From assembly GCF_000518605.1 (NCBI RefSeq), contig NZ_JADX01000004.1, positions 62,001-126,000 of the forward strand: a DNA stretch of 64,000 bases. Reading direction: 5' to 3'. Positions 8,755 to 18,267 of the stretch are shown here, in pieces; position 1 is the stretch's first letter, and each line of letters begins with the position of its first letter. The stretch comes from Shewanella fidelis ATCC BAA-318. GTDB taxonomy: Bacteria > Pseudomonadota > Gammaproteobacteria > Enterobacterales > Shewanellaceae. The translations under genes were made by a program, and so were the position numbers. Under the pieces are notes generated by a model that was given only the letters and a program-made list of their open reading frames with translations, had not been told where the DNA came from and did not search any database.

Positions 8755-10410
8755 TTACTCTCTTGCTGATGCTGTCGCTTCAACTTGGTTTTTGCGATTA
8801 ACCGCATCAGGGTTATCAGGAGCGGTACCACTAGGAGTGAGTAGCTCTTTAACTAAGTGCTCGACAAAACCGGCACCTGCAGCTTCATATAAGTTATAGA
8901 CGCTATCAACACCGGACTCGCTGAGTGATTCAGCATCTTCTTTATACTTTACAATGGCGCTCAGTTTGCCTTGGTATTCTTGAGATTGTAATTGCTCTAC
9001 CGCAAATAAATTACCTGCGTGGTGGGGCATCGTCAGTAACACTAGCTCAAGGTTTGGCGCTCTATCTAGCTTTTCCCAAAAATCGGTATCGGAGGCGTCT
9101 CCCTGCACCACATTTCGGCCTTGGCTAATGTGGAAGTCCACCAAATCTTGTTTGTGCTCAACCCCAAGAATTTCGCCATCGTAACGGGCTCTTAATTCAT
9201 CATAAGCACCAGAACCAATACGGCCCATACCTAAGATGAGAAAGCGAGGATTACCCACAGGGATCGGCCTATCTTCAGGGTGTAACGGATGCTTCTCTAT
9301 GCGTTTAAGCCAGCTTTGATATTTCTGATAAAGCCTATTGGAGGCGATATTGAGTGGTGCTGCAAATAGAAAGCTAAAGCTTAACGCCACTGCTAAAATA
9401 ACCATCCACTGGGAAGGTAGCCAACCTTTCGAGGTTGCGACTGCGGCTACGATTAAGCCAAACTCACTATAGTTACCTAAGCTGAACGAGCTCATTAATG
9501 CGGTACGTGAACGTAACTTAAAGTGGGTAAGTAGGTACAAAAATAGCAGCACTTTTATTGGTACAACTAATACAAGTAGTGCAGCTAAGCCAATGTCTGA
9601 GAAGCTAGGTAGACCGTTAAGGCCCACAGTTAAGAAGAAAGCGACTAAGAACAGTTCTTTAAAATAAAACAGTGATTTTGCTAACTCGGATGATTTAGGG
9701 TGACCAGCGAGCAAAATACCAATAATCAAGGCACCAAGATCAGGCTTTAAGCCAACGAGCTCAAATAGTCCTGCGCCCATCACTAACGCCATGACTAAAC
9801 CAAATAATACTAGTAATTCACCATGGCCAACGCGGTCAAATGCTTTGTAGATAATGGGCTTAGCTAACGGTAATAATAGTAAGCACAGTGCCCAATATGA
9901 TGGAATATCGCCTTTTGATATCGTCAAAAATGCTACGGCGAAGATATCTTGCATAATCAAGATACCGATAGCAACGCGGCCGTATAGCGACTGCATATCA
10001 CCTTTATCTTCGAGTATTTTTACCGCAAAAATGGTGCTAGAAAAACTCAGTGCGAAAGCAAGTAGAGCGAGTTGGTTGAGCTCTAAACCAGTTAGTTGCT
10101 CTAAGCCTAGCAGCCCGAGTAATTTAAGCAGTGGAATAAAAAATAGCATTGAGCCGAGCAGGTGAAGACTCGAACCTGCCCAAACTTCAGCTTTAAATAA
10201 GCTCCGTAAATCGAGTTTTAAACCGATGGCAAATAGCAATAAGGTGACACCCAAGTTTGCTAGCTGCTCTAACATCGGCAAACTGGATTCTTCAATACCA
10301 AATAGGAACAGCATAAAGCCCGCAACAAGATAGCCAATTAAAGGGGGAAGTCCCACACGGCTAACTAACATGCCGCAGGCTAAGGTGATAATGAGAATGG
10401 CGGGTTCCAT
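8755..10410 (-). CDS. CPA2-family cation/proton antiporter with RCK (TrkA-N) domain
   Basis: A 551-residue inner-membrane protein. About twelve transmembrane segments fill residues 1-365 (Na+/H+ exchanger fold). A cytoplasmic RCK domain follows (about 388-510) with the Rossmann loop ILGMGRIGSGAYDEL and a GDASD motif, which in this family binds NAD(H) or AMP and gates transport. It most resembles KefB/KefC/YbaL-type potassium efflux proteins; ion specificity cannot be read from the sequence. The last 30 residues are polar and probably disordered. The ATG at 10410 has GGAG six bases upstream. It is monocistronic. Confidence 0.88.
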   Translation of the reverse strand: MEPAILIITLACGMLVSRVGLPPLIGYLVAGFMLFLFGIEESSLPMLEQLANLGVTLLLFAIGLKLDLRSLFKAEVWAGSSLHLLGSMLFFIPLLKLLGLLGLEQLTGLELNQLALLAFALSFSSTIFAVKILEDKGDMQSLYGRVAIGILIMQDIFAVAFLTISKGDIPSYWALCLLLLPLAKPIIYKAFDRVGHGELLVLFGLVMALVMGAGLFELVGLKPDLGALIIGILLAGHPKSSELAKSLFYFKELFLVAFFLTVGLNGLPSFSDIGLAALLVLVVPIKVLLFLYLLTHFKLRSRTALMSSFSLGNYSEFGLIVAAVATSKGWLPSQWMVILAVALSFSFLFAAPLNIASNRLYQKYQSWLKRIEKHPLHPEDRPIPVGNPRFLILGMGRIGSGAYDELRARYDGEILGVEHKQDLVDFHISQGRNVVQGDASDTDFWEKLDRAPNLELVLLTMPHHAGNLFAVEQLQSQEYQGKLSAIVKYKEDAESLSESGVDSVYNLYEAAGAGFVEHLVKELLTPSGTAPDNPDAVNRKNQVEATASARE

Positions 10411-10579
10411 GGTGCTCCTTTTTTATTATGGAATGATGCACCATTGTATAAGAATTTCATGAAGAAGATCTGAAAAATGTGAACAAATTTGATGAATGTT
10501 AACGTTTTTCTTGGCTGTATCGGCTAGGCATAAAATAACGGTATAAGCTCGCTGAGTTGAGCCTTACACTCATTACTAT

Positions 10580-10611
10580 AAAGCCCCGTTCACATAATGC
10601 GACGGGGCTTT
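10580..10611. terminator. Terminator downstream of dsbD
   Basis: Ten-bp stem AAAGCCCCGT/ACGGGGCTTT with T-rich flanks on both strands, about 50 bp after the dsbD stop. Confidence 0.85.
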
Positions 10612-10660
10612 ATTATTGATTACTGTAAACTGAGTCTAAAGTTTACGTTTGTGGTTAGTG

Positions 10661-12484
10661 CTATTTAACTAAATGATCTAAGTGCTCTGCAAAGGCTTTA
10701 GGCCCCATAAAACCGGTCACGCGCAGATCGTCACGGATTACCCCGTTTTCGTCAAACATCAGCAACGTCGGTAAACCGAGAATGTCGTAATACTCTAGCA
10801 GCTCAATATCAATATCATCATTTTTGGTGACATCAGCTTGTAGCAATACCATTTGATCCATGCGTTCTACCACTAGAGGATCTTTAAAGGTGATGGCTTC
10901 AAATTCTTTACAGGCTACGCACCAATCAGCGTAGAAATCGACCATTACAGTTTTACCGTCTGCGGTTGCAGCAGCAATTTCAGTATGCAGGTCGAGAAGT
11001 GATTTAATATGCTTAAAACCGTGATTTTCTGCTGAAGTGCTGGCACTCATTGCTGCATGACTAGTAAAACCAAGTTTGGTCATTACTGCTTGCATGCCGT
11101 AAGAGAAGCTCGCCAGTAAGGCTAACATGAGTAGCACCGAACGCACTGTTTGCTTCCAGCTAAACTCAGTAAGCTTGTTTTGATGCATCAGGTAACCCAC
11201 TAGAGCGATAGCCCAGATAGACCATAGTAAATCTGAGATAAAGCCTGGCCAGATACGGCCTAGCATAACAATTGAAACCGCGATAAGTAGGAAGCCAAAT
11301 ACCGTCTTAATCACGTCCATCCAGCTGCCTGCTCTAGGTAGCAATTTACCACCAGATGTACCGATAATAAGTAGAGGTAGACCCATACCCATGCTCAGTA
11401 CGTAAAGCGCTAAGAAACCTTGCAGTAGATCACCTGTTTGTGCGACATAAATTAACGCACCAGAAAGCGGCGCGGTAGTGCAAGGAGAGGCAACTAGACC
11501 TGAGATAATACCCATAATGAACACCCCAATAACGTTGCCGCCTTTTTGGTTATTTGAGAAGGTGTTCATTTTTTCTTGCCACTTAGATGGCAGCTTTAAA
11601 TCGTATAAGCCAAACATTGATAAGCTCAATACGAAGAATAAGATTGCCAGTACAATGAGTACAGCAGGGTGTTGCAGTGCCGCTTGATATTTCATACCTG
11701 CAGAAGCAACCACAAGGCCTACAAGCGAATAGGTAATCGCCATACCTTGAACGTAAACCATCGATAAACTAAAGGCTTTAGCGGTCGATAGCTTCTTACC
11801 TTGGCCGACAATGATACCTGATAAAATCGGATACATTGGGAATACACAAGGTGTAAGAGCAAGGCCAATCCCTAAACCGAAGAAGATCACTAATGTCCAA
11901 ATTAGGCTGTCACTAGATAGCATGGCGCTTAGGCTATCTTGCTGCGTGATAGGTGCCGTTGGCGTTTGTGCTACAGGGGCGCTATTAGTTAATGGCTTTT
12001 CATTGGCTGTTAATAGGCCATCGTTGGGTGCAATATCGGTTAGCTCAGCGCTACGCTTAGTAGGGGGGAAGCATAGCTTTCCTTCAGCGCAACCCATAAA
12101 AGTGACATTTAATTTATCACCAGCATTGGCTTGTTTGATGGCAACGGGAATTTCAACGTAAGTGTAGTAAACCTCTTGTTCACCAAAGTATTCGTCGGTG
12201 TGTGATTTACCTTGAGGCAGTGAAATTTCACCTAAAACGGCGCCATCAGTGGTTTCAAACTTTAGCTTGTCACGATACATGTAATAGCCATCGGCGATGA
12301 CCCAGCTAATTTTGACTTGTTCACCTTGCTGCTTAAAGTCGAAAACAAAGGCTTGATCCACGGGCATCAGCTCGGGTTCACCTTTTAAGAAATCAAATTT
12401 ATTACTGCTAAAAATACCATCAGCTTGGGCTAAAGGTGTTAGTAGCAGTAGAGTGGCTAAAAACAGGTTAATAATTTTCTTCAT
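10661..12484 (-). CDS. dsbD: Thiol:disulfide interchange protein DsbD
   Basis: A 607-residue inner-membrane protein that carries electrons from cytoplasmic thioredoxin to periplasmic DsbC, DsbG and cytochrome c maturation factors. Visible are a signal peptide (1-21), an N-terminal immunoglobulin-like domain with Cys132 and Cys138, eight membrane segments with the paired Cys213 (TPCVFP) and Cys335 (SPCTTAP), and a C-terminal thioredoxin domain with WCVACK (Cys522, Cys525). All six relay cysteines are present. The ATG at 12482-12484 overlaps the cutA stop as ATGA and gives a clean signal peptide, so it is preferred over a start 24 bases earlier. The nap and other c-type cytochromes in such organisms need this activity. 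Confidence 0.95.
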   Translation of the reverse strand: MKKIINLFLATLLLLTPLAQADGIFSSNKFDFLKGEPELMPVDQAFVFDFKQQGEQVKISWVIADGYYMYRDKLKFETTDGAVLGEISLPQGKSHTDEYFGEQEVYYTYVEIPVAIKQANAGDKLNVTFMGCAEGKLCFPPTKRSAELTDIAPNDGLLTANEKPLTNSAPVAQTPTAPITQQDSLSAMLSSDSLIWTLVIFFGLGIGLALTPCVFPMYPILSGIIVGQGKKLSTAKAFSLSMVYVQGMAITYSLVGLVVASAGMKYQAALQHPAVLIVLAILFFVLSLSMFGLYDLKLPSKWQEKMNTFSNNQKGGNVIGVFIMGIISGLVASPCTTAPLSGALIYVAQTGDLLQGFLALYVLSMGMGLPLLIIGTSGGKLLPRAGSWMDVIKTVFGFLLIAVSIVMLGRIWPGFISDLLWSIWAIALVGYLMHQNKLTEFSWKQTVRSVLLMLALLASFSYGMQAVMTKLGFTSHAAMSASTSAENHGFKHIKSLLDLHTEIAAATADGKTVMVDFYADWCVACKEFEAITFKDPLVVERMDQMVLLQADVTKNDDIDIELLEYYDILGLPTLLMFDENGVIRDDLRVTGFMGPKAFAEHLDHLVK

Positions 12485-12804
12485 GGCTGTGTGGTTTCTT
12501 TTATCCAATCAAAATAGGCTGGCAACCCCTGGGTAATTGGGATTGCTATTAGCTCGGGGACATCATAGGGATGCAGCTTAGAAAGAGTGAGCTCAATGGC
12601 ATCGTAATGCTGAGCTAAGCATTTTATTTGCAACGTAAACTCTTGCTCCTCACATAAACTTCCTTGCCACTCATATACGGATGTAACGCCTTGTGAGATC
12701 TGTACGCAAGCAGCTAGTTTGTTACTTACCAGTGCATGAGCAAGTGTTTTGGCTTGTTCCTCACTGGGGCAAGTGGTGATAACGAGTAAGAATTCGGTTT
12801 GCAT
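12481..12804 (-). CDS. cutA: Divalent cation tolerance protein CutA
   Basis: A 107-residue cytoplasmic protein of the CutA1 family, which forms very stable ferredoxin-like trimers and is linked to copper tolerance, with unclear biochemistry. Family motifs include ITTCPSEEQAKTLA at the start, AACVQI, SVYEWQG and HPYDVPELIAIPI near the end. The start was set at the ATG at 12804 because the extension upstream begins with TTG and makes the protein unusually long. The stop overlaps the dsbD start by four bases, so translation is probably coupled; cutA-dsbD is a common gammaproteobacterial pair. Confidence 0.9.
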   Translation of the reverse strand: MQTEFLLVITTCPSEEQAKTLAHALVSNKLAACVQISQGVTSVYEWQGSLCEEQEFTLQIKCLAQHYDAIELTLSKLHPYDVPELIAIPITQGLPAYFDWIKETTQP

Positions 12805-13087
12805 TACACTATTTCTATTATCCAACAGATTAAAATTGTATTAAGCCAACGAGGTTAAGATGGCCGATAATCAAGCTAAGCTGTACTGTACGTGTTTTAA
12901 GTTTGCCTTGCATTAAGCTGTGACTAAAATAGTGATGCCAGTAGTTTTTGCTTACAATTATGCGTGCAAATCTATTGTTAGCGCGCATATAACTGGCTAA
13001 TTGGTTAACTGGTATTAGTCATAGCTTGAAAATAGACCGAGTTACCCCAATTTAGTTTTCATTAGCCCCAATAAATGTGAGGTCAGT

Positions 13088-13705
13088 GTGTTTTTTATTT
13101 TGTTATTAATCTTTGTTGTAGTTCCTGTGATGGAGCTATCTGTACTGATCCGTGTGGGTGAAGTGTTAGGCAGTTGGACAACTGTGGCTTTGGTTATATT
13201 TACTGCTGTAGTTGGTGTCTCTTTAGTGAGAAGCCAAGGAATAAGCACGTTAATGCAAGTGCAGCAGAAGCTTGCTCGTGGTGAAGCGCCTGGACAAGAG
13301 ATTGTTGAAGGTATGATGTTAGCGGTTGCCGGCTTATTGTTATTGATCCCAGGCTTTGTAACAGACTTTATTGGCTTAGTATTGCTTACACCTTTTACAC
13401 GGGTACCAGTGGCGAAATTCTTTTATAAGCGTATGCAGCTTAAAGTTCAGGCTAATGGTGGTTTTCAGTCTGGCTTTGGTGGTGGCTTTGGTCCAGGAAT
13501 GGGGCCACAGGGGCGTAACCCTTTTGATCAAGGTGGTCAGTCACCGTTTGATCAAGGTAATACCTTTGATGGTGATTTTGAGCGTCGCCCAGATCCGAGT
13601 GATAAGCGTCCTGAAAGCCATCAGGTGAAAGGCAATACCTTTGAAGGGGAAACGGTTTCCCCTAAAGATGACGACGAAACAAATAACCAGCAATCTAAAC
13701 GCTAA
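13088..13705 (+). CDS. fxsA: FxsA family membrane protein
   Basis: A 205-residue inner-membrane protein. Residues 1-115 match FxsA, with hydrophobic segments near 1-20, 24-47 and 70-95 and the motif GLLLLIPGFVTDFIGLVLLTPF. Residues 120-205 are a Gly, Gln, Asp and Pro-rich, probably disordered tail. Escherichia coli FxsA relieves phage T7 exclusion by F-plasmid PifA when overproduced; its normal role is unknown. The start is GTG at 13088 with GAGG just upstream. In many gammaproteobacteria fxsA precedes groES, but here the next gene lies convergent on the other strand. Confidence 0.88.
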   Translation: MFFILLLIFVVVPVMELSVLIRVGEVLGSWTTVALVIFTAVVGVSLVRSQGISTLMQVQQKLARGEAPGQEIVEGMMLAVAGLLLLIPGFVTDFIGLVLLTPFTRVPVAKFFYKRMQLKVQANGGFQSGFGGGFGPGMGPQGRNPFDQGGQSPFDQGNTFDGDFERRPDPSDKRPESHQVKGNTFEGETVSPKDDDETNNQQSKR

Positions 13706-13713
13706 GCCTTGGC

Positions 13714-15570
13714 TTAGTTTTGTTGCAACTGTTTTGGGTTACGTGGGTAAAATCGGTCTGCACGGCGCTCGATTAAGTTAAATTTGCGCGTGTTTTTATA
13801 AGGTAGTTTCATAAATCCCGACACACCTTTACCTTGGATCTTATCTACGTGAGATAAGATCCTGTCGAGACTCGCCCTGAAAGCAGCCTGCTTTCTAGGG
13901 TTAAGTAATCGCAGGTAACTGTGGATCTTCATGTGATTAGGCAATACTTCGAAAATAATGCAGCCAGTATGATGGATTTGGTTTATCCATCCTAGCTCAG
14001 TCATAATCTCTTTTGGTAGTTCAAGATTTTCTTCAGGATCACGACCATCCTCAAAATAAGAGTGTAGGCGGGATTTATCTTCAAGTGATGGCACATCTCC
14101 TACTTCAAATGGCAATTGCTGATCATGGCTGCAATTAAAAGGTTGTGAGTCGTCACTTCGCTCTATATGCAGGGTATCACGAGCATTAAAGAAACAGGCT
14201 TTAAATACGCCTATTCGACGAATACCGCGAGCTAAGGTCACCATATTGTTGACTGCCAATGTAATGGCATGCTTTTGTTCAGCTTTATATATCGCTAAGT
14301 TTGAGTCGATAAATACACCGGTTTCTCGCCAGTGAATGGCTAAACCACCGACAATGGCATATTGGCTTAAGCGACCGACTGCGGCAATAAAGCCTTTTTC
14401 GGTATCACCCATGCCTACCATAAAGTTACGGTAATATTTTTCCAGTTGAAGATCATCCATTTTGGCGATGGGATCATCATGGTTATGCTCTTTTAAAAAG
14501 GCTTTACGTGAGCTATAGCTGACAGTTTCAACTTCTTTATCGCGTGGTAGATGCCAAACAGGGATCTCAGGTACTAAGGGTAAACTCGTTATTTCAGGGA
14601 GGTGTAATCGATGGCTATGAGCCATACTTTTTAGAAAGTAGTCTCCTGCTTGTTTACGTAAAACAGGATCGTCACTCAACATGCCATCCAAGGTGCGAGC
14701 TAACTCAATAGGTAAACCCACGCTCGTAGCAGGTATGACTTTGCTGCCAAAGCGACTTGCTTGACCAGAGGCTAAAGCATAAAGTGTTGCGGCTACGCCT
14801 TGTTCGTCAAAACGTGGGCTTGAAAGAGCACCGTTTAGCTGTTCATCACCAATAAAGTAAACATCGCCCATACGAGCATTAGTATGCTGTTGATCACTCG
14901 ACATTAAATCCATCACATTGCCGTTAACCGGATTACCTTCTGTATCACGCTGAGCAAATACAGCAGAGCCCCAATCAATTAAAGACAGATGCTGTGTCTG
15001 TATATCGTAGACCAAATTAGATGGTTTAATATCACCGTGAATAAGTGGGCGGCCATTGTGCAAATATTGCAATATAGCCGCGAGTTGGCGTGCGATATTC
15101 ATTATCATAGCAACGGGAAGCGCGCCCATCCTGACACAAAGTTGCTCTAAGTCTTCCCCTGGCGCTCTTGCCATGACTAAGATGCCCTGTTTACCAACAT
15201 GTTCAAACTTAATGACCGGTGGCACATTGGGATGAATGACCTGCGACAGCATATAGGCTTCTTCTTCAAGCCTATCTTGTATGTGTTGCGGTAATGTGAG
15301 GCGTGAAAACTTGAATACATGGGCATCTCCTTGCTGATTAATGCCCGCAAAAACAAAGCCATAAGCGCCTTTCCCTACAAGCTCTAAGTTGTTATACCCA
15401 AGTTTACCTAGCTGTTGTTTGCACAAGCGGATCCATGCTTTGTGTTTACGTGCGTCATTGGCACCAAGCAGGTAAATAGACTGCTCTTCAGAGATATAAA
15501 AATGCTGTAGCTCGGGTGTTTTCAATCGACTTTCCTTGAACCTGAATTCTATTAAATCAATAGCCTGCAT
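13714..15570 (-). CDS. Serine/threonine protein kinase-like protein
   Basis: A 618-residue soluble protein. An N-terminal segment (1-60) precedes a eukaryotic-type kinase domain (about 62-330): glycine loop GKGAYGFVF (67-75), Lys87 (VFKFSR), likely helix-C Glu104, catalytic loop HGDIKPSN (178-185, with Asp180 and Asn185), and DWG in place of DFG (199-201). The core residues are intact, so it may be active. Residues 340-600 form a long C-terminal region I do not recognise. There is no membrane segment, unlike PASTA-type Hanks kinases. It is divergent from a Cys-rich small protein with a perfect FNR-type box in the 203-bp gap. Targets are unknown. Confidence 0.85.
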   Translation of the reverse strand: MQAIDLIEFRFKESRLKTPELQHFYISEEQSIYLLGANDARKHKAWIRLCKQQLGKLGYNNLELVGKGAYGFVFAGINQQGDAHVFKFSRLTLPQHIQDRLEEEAYMLSQVIHPNVPPVIKFEHVGKQGILVMARAPGEDLEQLCVRMGALPVAMIMNIARQLAAILQYLHNGRPLIHGDIKPSNLVYDIQTQHLSLIDWGSAVFAQRDTEGNPVNGNVMDLMSSDQQHTNARMGDVYFIGDEQLNGALSSPRFDEQGVAATLYALASGQASRFGSKVIPATSVGLPIELARTLDGMLSDDPVLRKQAGDYFLKSMAHSHRLHLPEITSLPLVPEIPVWHLPRDKEVETVSYSSRKAFLKEHNHDDPIAKMDDLQLEKYYRNFMVGMGDTEKGFIAAVGRLSQYAIVGGLAIHWRETGVFIDSNLAIYKAEQKHAITLAVNNMVTLARGIRRIGVFKACFFNARDTLHIERSDDSQPFNCSHDQQLPFEVGDVPSLEDKSRLHSYFEDGRDPEENLELPKEIMTELGWINQIHHTGCIIFEVLPNHMKIHSYLRLLNPRKQAAFRASLDRILSHVDKIQGKGVSGFMKLPYKNTRKFNLIERRADRFYPRNPKQLQQN

Positions 15571-15661
15571 GGGCGTTTAGACTAGCACTTTTATCAGTCA
15601 GTTTTTAGTTTTGTAAAAACTCTGTGTAGGTCACACCTAACCAATAATTTCGGATTAGATA

Positions 15662-15675
15662 TTGATGTATATCAA
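15662..15675. promoter_or_regulatory. Perfect FNR/EtrA-type box
   Basis: TTGAT-GTAT-ATCAA is an exact match to the FNR consensus TTGAT-N4-ATCAA. Its centre lies about 105 bp before the plus-strand gene at 15774 and about 98 bp before the kinase gene start. A plausible -10 hexamer TAATCT at 15698-15703 fits class II activation of the plus-strand gene (start near 15710). In Shewanella, EtrA (Fnr) and CRP both use related sites. Confidence 0.7.
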
Positions 15676-15773
15676 ATCTACCAGAATAAGAGAAAGGTAA
15701 TCTTTGATCTTGAGGCTAGTATATAGAATATGAGCCTTAATTAAGGTTTACCTATCAATTTAGAGGTGACGTT

Positions 15774-16115
15774 ATGTCAGGGTTAGACAAATCACAGTTA
15801 ATCGAATTACTTGAGTATCCAAGACGCCGCATTTTACAGTCTATGGAGTTACGTTACTGTCCTCACGCCGGCTTTTATAACCCAACCGATATGGAATGCA
15901 TTAATTGTCATCAAGGTATGGAATGCACATGGATGAACCATAATGATGAGACCATTGCGGTAGAAAGAAAAACCGTTGAAGATTTGAAGCAGCAGCTTTT
16001 GGTTGCGGTTGATTTTATTGATTCAAGTTTGACTCCACACCATTTGTCGCGTCGCAACTGTGAATGTGAAAACTGTATCTGGCTAAGAAAAGTCCAGCAA
16101 GCACTCAATATCTAA
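15774..16115 (+). CDS. Small Cys-rich conserved hypothetical protein
   Basis: A 113-residue soluble protein with seven cysteines in two groups: Cys29, Cys42, Cys45 (CINC) and Cys51 in the middle, and Cys96, Cys98 and Cys101 (CECENC) near the end. Several His residues (31, 46, 56, 89, 90) lie nearby. The pattern suggests a zinc or iron-sulfur site. I do not recognise the family; it looks like a lineage-specific protein. A GAGGTGA sequence seven bases before the ATG supports the start. The perfect FNR-type box and -10 upstream suggest induction without oxygen. Confidence 0.8.
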   Translation: MSGLDKSQLIELLEYPRRRILQSMELRYCPHAGFYNPTDMECINCHQGMECTWMNHNDETIAVERKTVEDLKQQLLVAVDFIDSSLTPHHLSRRNCECENCIWLRKVQQALNI

Positions 16116-16368
16116 CACTTGTTCGGTATTGTTTTTGTTGTTTTGTTCTAATCTGTTTATTTGACTTGGTGTTATATCTATCGATTAGCTGTGTTGTATC
16201 GAGCCAGTATTTTTTGATTAAATGTGGCGCAGCATATAGAGTAAAGCCCTTTGCGGTATACCAAGTCTTGAAGTTTTGCTCATTGGGCTGAGCAATAGCT
16301 TTTTTAAATGTTCTATTTAATGCATTCAGATCTATGGCGTACCAAGGTTTTTATTAGGGACATAGATT

Positions 16369-17028
16369 ATGCAAGCAAGTTTTTGGCATGAGAAATGGGA
16401 TGCCCAGCAAATAGGCTTCCATTTAGATGCAGTAAACCCTCTTCTAGTAAGATATTGGCCACAGTTAAATCTTGAGCCATCTTCCCGTGTTTTTGTCCCC
16501 TTATGTGGTAAGACATTAGACATGTGCTTTTTGGCTGAGCAAGGCCATGAAGTGCTTGGCTGTGAGCTTAATGAGCTAGCTGTGCAGCAGTTTTATCAAG
16601 AAAATAATCTACCGGTGACACTTGAGACGATTGGCGAACATCAGCGCTTTGCAACCGAACAAGTAACTATTTACCAAGGTGATATTTTCACACTTTGTGC
16701 AGATGAAATAGCAGCAGTAACTGCATTTTATGATCGAGCGGCACTGATTGCTTGGCCTGAAGAGATGCGTCAGGCTTATGCAAAGCGGCTAGCCAAGCTT
16801 ATTCCAGCGAGCAGTATTGGTTTATTGATCACTTTGGACTACCCTCAAGCAGAGTTGAATGGTCCGCCTTTTGCGGTATCAGATGATTGGGTTAATGCCA
16901 ACCTTAGTGATGATTTTGAGATCGAATGCCTAGCGAGTGCAGATGTGTTGGCCGACAACCCGCGCTTTGTGAAAAAGCAGGTGTCATGGTTGACCGAGTC
17001 AGTTTATAAGCTAACACGTAAAGCTTGA
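16369..17028 (+). CDS. tpm: Thiopurine S-methyltransferase
   Basis: A 219-residue cytoplasmic SAM-dependent methyltransferase. Bacterial Tpm methylates thiopurines and is linked to detoxification of selenium and tellurium oxyanions. Family features are the N-terminal [14 protein letters not shown], the SAM loop [16 protein letters not shown] (about 42-57), [11 protein letters not shown] and [12 protein letters not shown]. Length and motifs are typical. AGGGA lies before the ATG. It ends before a shared terminator and faces the porin gene convergently. Confidence 0.93.
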   Translation: MQASFWHEKWDAQQIGFHLDAVNPLLVRYWPQLNLEPSSRVFVPLCGKTLDMCFLAEQGHEVLGCELNELAVQQFYQENNLPVTLETIGEHQRFATEQVTIYQGDIFTLCADEIAAVTAFYDRAALIAWPEEMRQAYAKRLAKLIPASSIGLLITLDYPQAELNGPPFAVSDDWVNANLSDDFEIECLASADVLADNPRFVKKQVSWLTESVYKLTRKA

Positions 17029-17103
17029 AGAATAGGTTTTAGGAACAAACTGGCCAGCGTTAGCAAACGGGGATAATGGGATGTTACTCTTACGCTAAAG
17101 ATC

Positions 17104-17131
17104 AAAAAAGCGACCATAAGGTCGCTTTTTT
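17104..17131. terminator. Bidirectional terminator between tpm and porin 1
   Basis: Stem GCGACC/GGTCGC with loop ATAA, flanked by six A residues and six T residues. Confidence 0.9.
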
Positions 17132-17169
17132 ATGACTTTATATTGTCAGAGTCTTAAGACTCTTGGCAA

Positions 17170-18267
17170 TTAGAAGTTGTAACGCATACCGATAGTGAAT
17201 ACGTTATCGTCTTCTAGGTCAATTTTAGCGTTAGCAATTTTGTAATCACCAGAGTACATAGCGTAGTGGCCATATACCATAGTTGATTTAGAGATCTTGT
17301 AGTCAGCACCAACTGTGATGTTTTGTACATTTACGTCGCTGATTGAAGCTAATACTGCGTTTGTTTCGTTAGCATCTGTATCTGGGTCATTTGGGTTGAT
17401 TACACCGAATGAGCCTGTGAAGTACTTGCTTAAACCTGACTCATCTACACCGTATTGAACTTTCAAGTTAACACCATTTAAGTTGTAAACTGCGTTTACA
17501 AAGTAAGTGTTACCTTCTAGGTTGTCGTATTTTTGGCTTTCGGTGTCTTGGAAGAAACCACCTACTTTAAAGTCACCGAACTTAGCTTGTGCTACTGCGC
17601 GGTATGCATCGATGTTTGAGATGCCTTTGTTGTAAGCTGCAGCTACGTAGTAGTTTTGAGCTTTGAATTTCTTGTCACCAAGAGTTGCACTTAGCGCGTA
17701 CTGAGCATCAGAATCAGTACCTGCACCTTGGTTGTTGTCTGTCATTAGGTAAGTAGCGTTTAAGGTAACTAGATCTGCAATCTTTGGAGAGTAGTACCAG
17801 ATACCGTCTGAAGCACGAGTTTGACCTGCAACTAGACGGTCGATATCGGCGTTAGTGTTACCAAACACGTCGATGCCACCTTCAGCTTGCTTGAATACAG
17901 TGTCGTTACGACCAGCAAGTACAGTACCAAACTGAGACTTAAGACCTAGGAAAGTGTTACGCGCTTTGAAAACGTCACCAGAACCTGAAGTGTTTTCTAC
18001 TTGGAATTCCATTTGGTAGATAACGTCGATGTTGCTAGTTAGGCTTTCGCTACCTTTAACACCAACATGAGAGAAGTTATTTTCTAAGTATGTACCACTT
18101 TCGCCTACTTCAGCACCATTTGTACCACCTTGAAGAGTAGTGCTTTGGTCAGAGTTAGTAACAGCTAGATCTAAACGACCGTAAAAGCTAGGACCATCGG
18201 CTAGCGCGCCGAAAGAAGCTAGGGTTAAAACTGATGCCACTGATGCAGAGATTAGTGTCTTTTTCAT
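17170..18267 (-). CDS. Gram-negative general porin (paralogue 1)
   Basis: A 365-residue outer-membrane beta-barrel. The signal peptide covers residues 1-23 (ending GALA) and the mature protein starts DGPSFYGRLDLA. Alternating beta strands run to the C-terminal GMRYNF, with the terminal Phe that the Bam machinery recognises. The constriction-loop segment carries the family pattern GRNDTVFK and FGNTNADID. It probably forms a trimeric diffusion pore. A ribosome site GGGAG lies eight bases before the ATG. It is a close paralogue of the gene at 18807, with which it shares long identical motifs. Confidence 0.93.
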   Translation of the reverse strand: MKKTLISASVASVLTLASFGALADGPSFYGRLDLAVTNSDQSTTLQGGTNGAEVGESGTYLENNFSHVGVKGSESLTSNIDVIYQMEFQVENTSGSGDVFKARNTFLGLKSQFGTVLAGRNDTVFKQAEGGIDVFGNTNADIDRLVAGQTRASDGIWYYSPKIADLVTLNATYLMTDNNQGAGTDSDAQYALSATLGDKKFKAQNYYVAAAYNKGISNIDAYRAVAQAKFGDFKVGGFFQDTESQKYDNLEGNTYFVNAVYNLNGVNLKVQYGVDESGLSKYFTGSFGVINPNDPDTDANETNAVLASISDVNVQNITVGADYKISKSTMVYGHYAMYSGDYKIANAKIDLEDDNVFTIGMRYNF

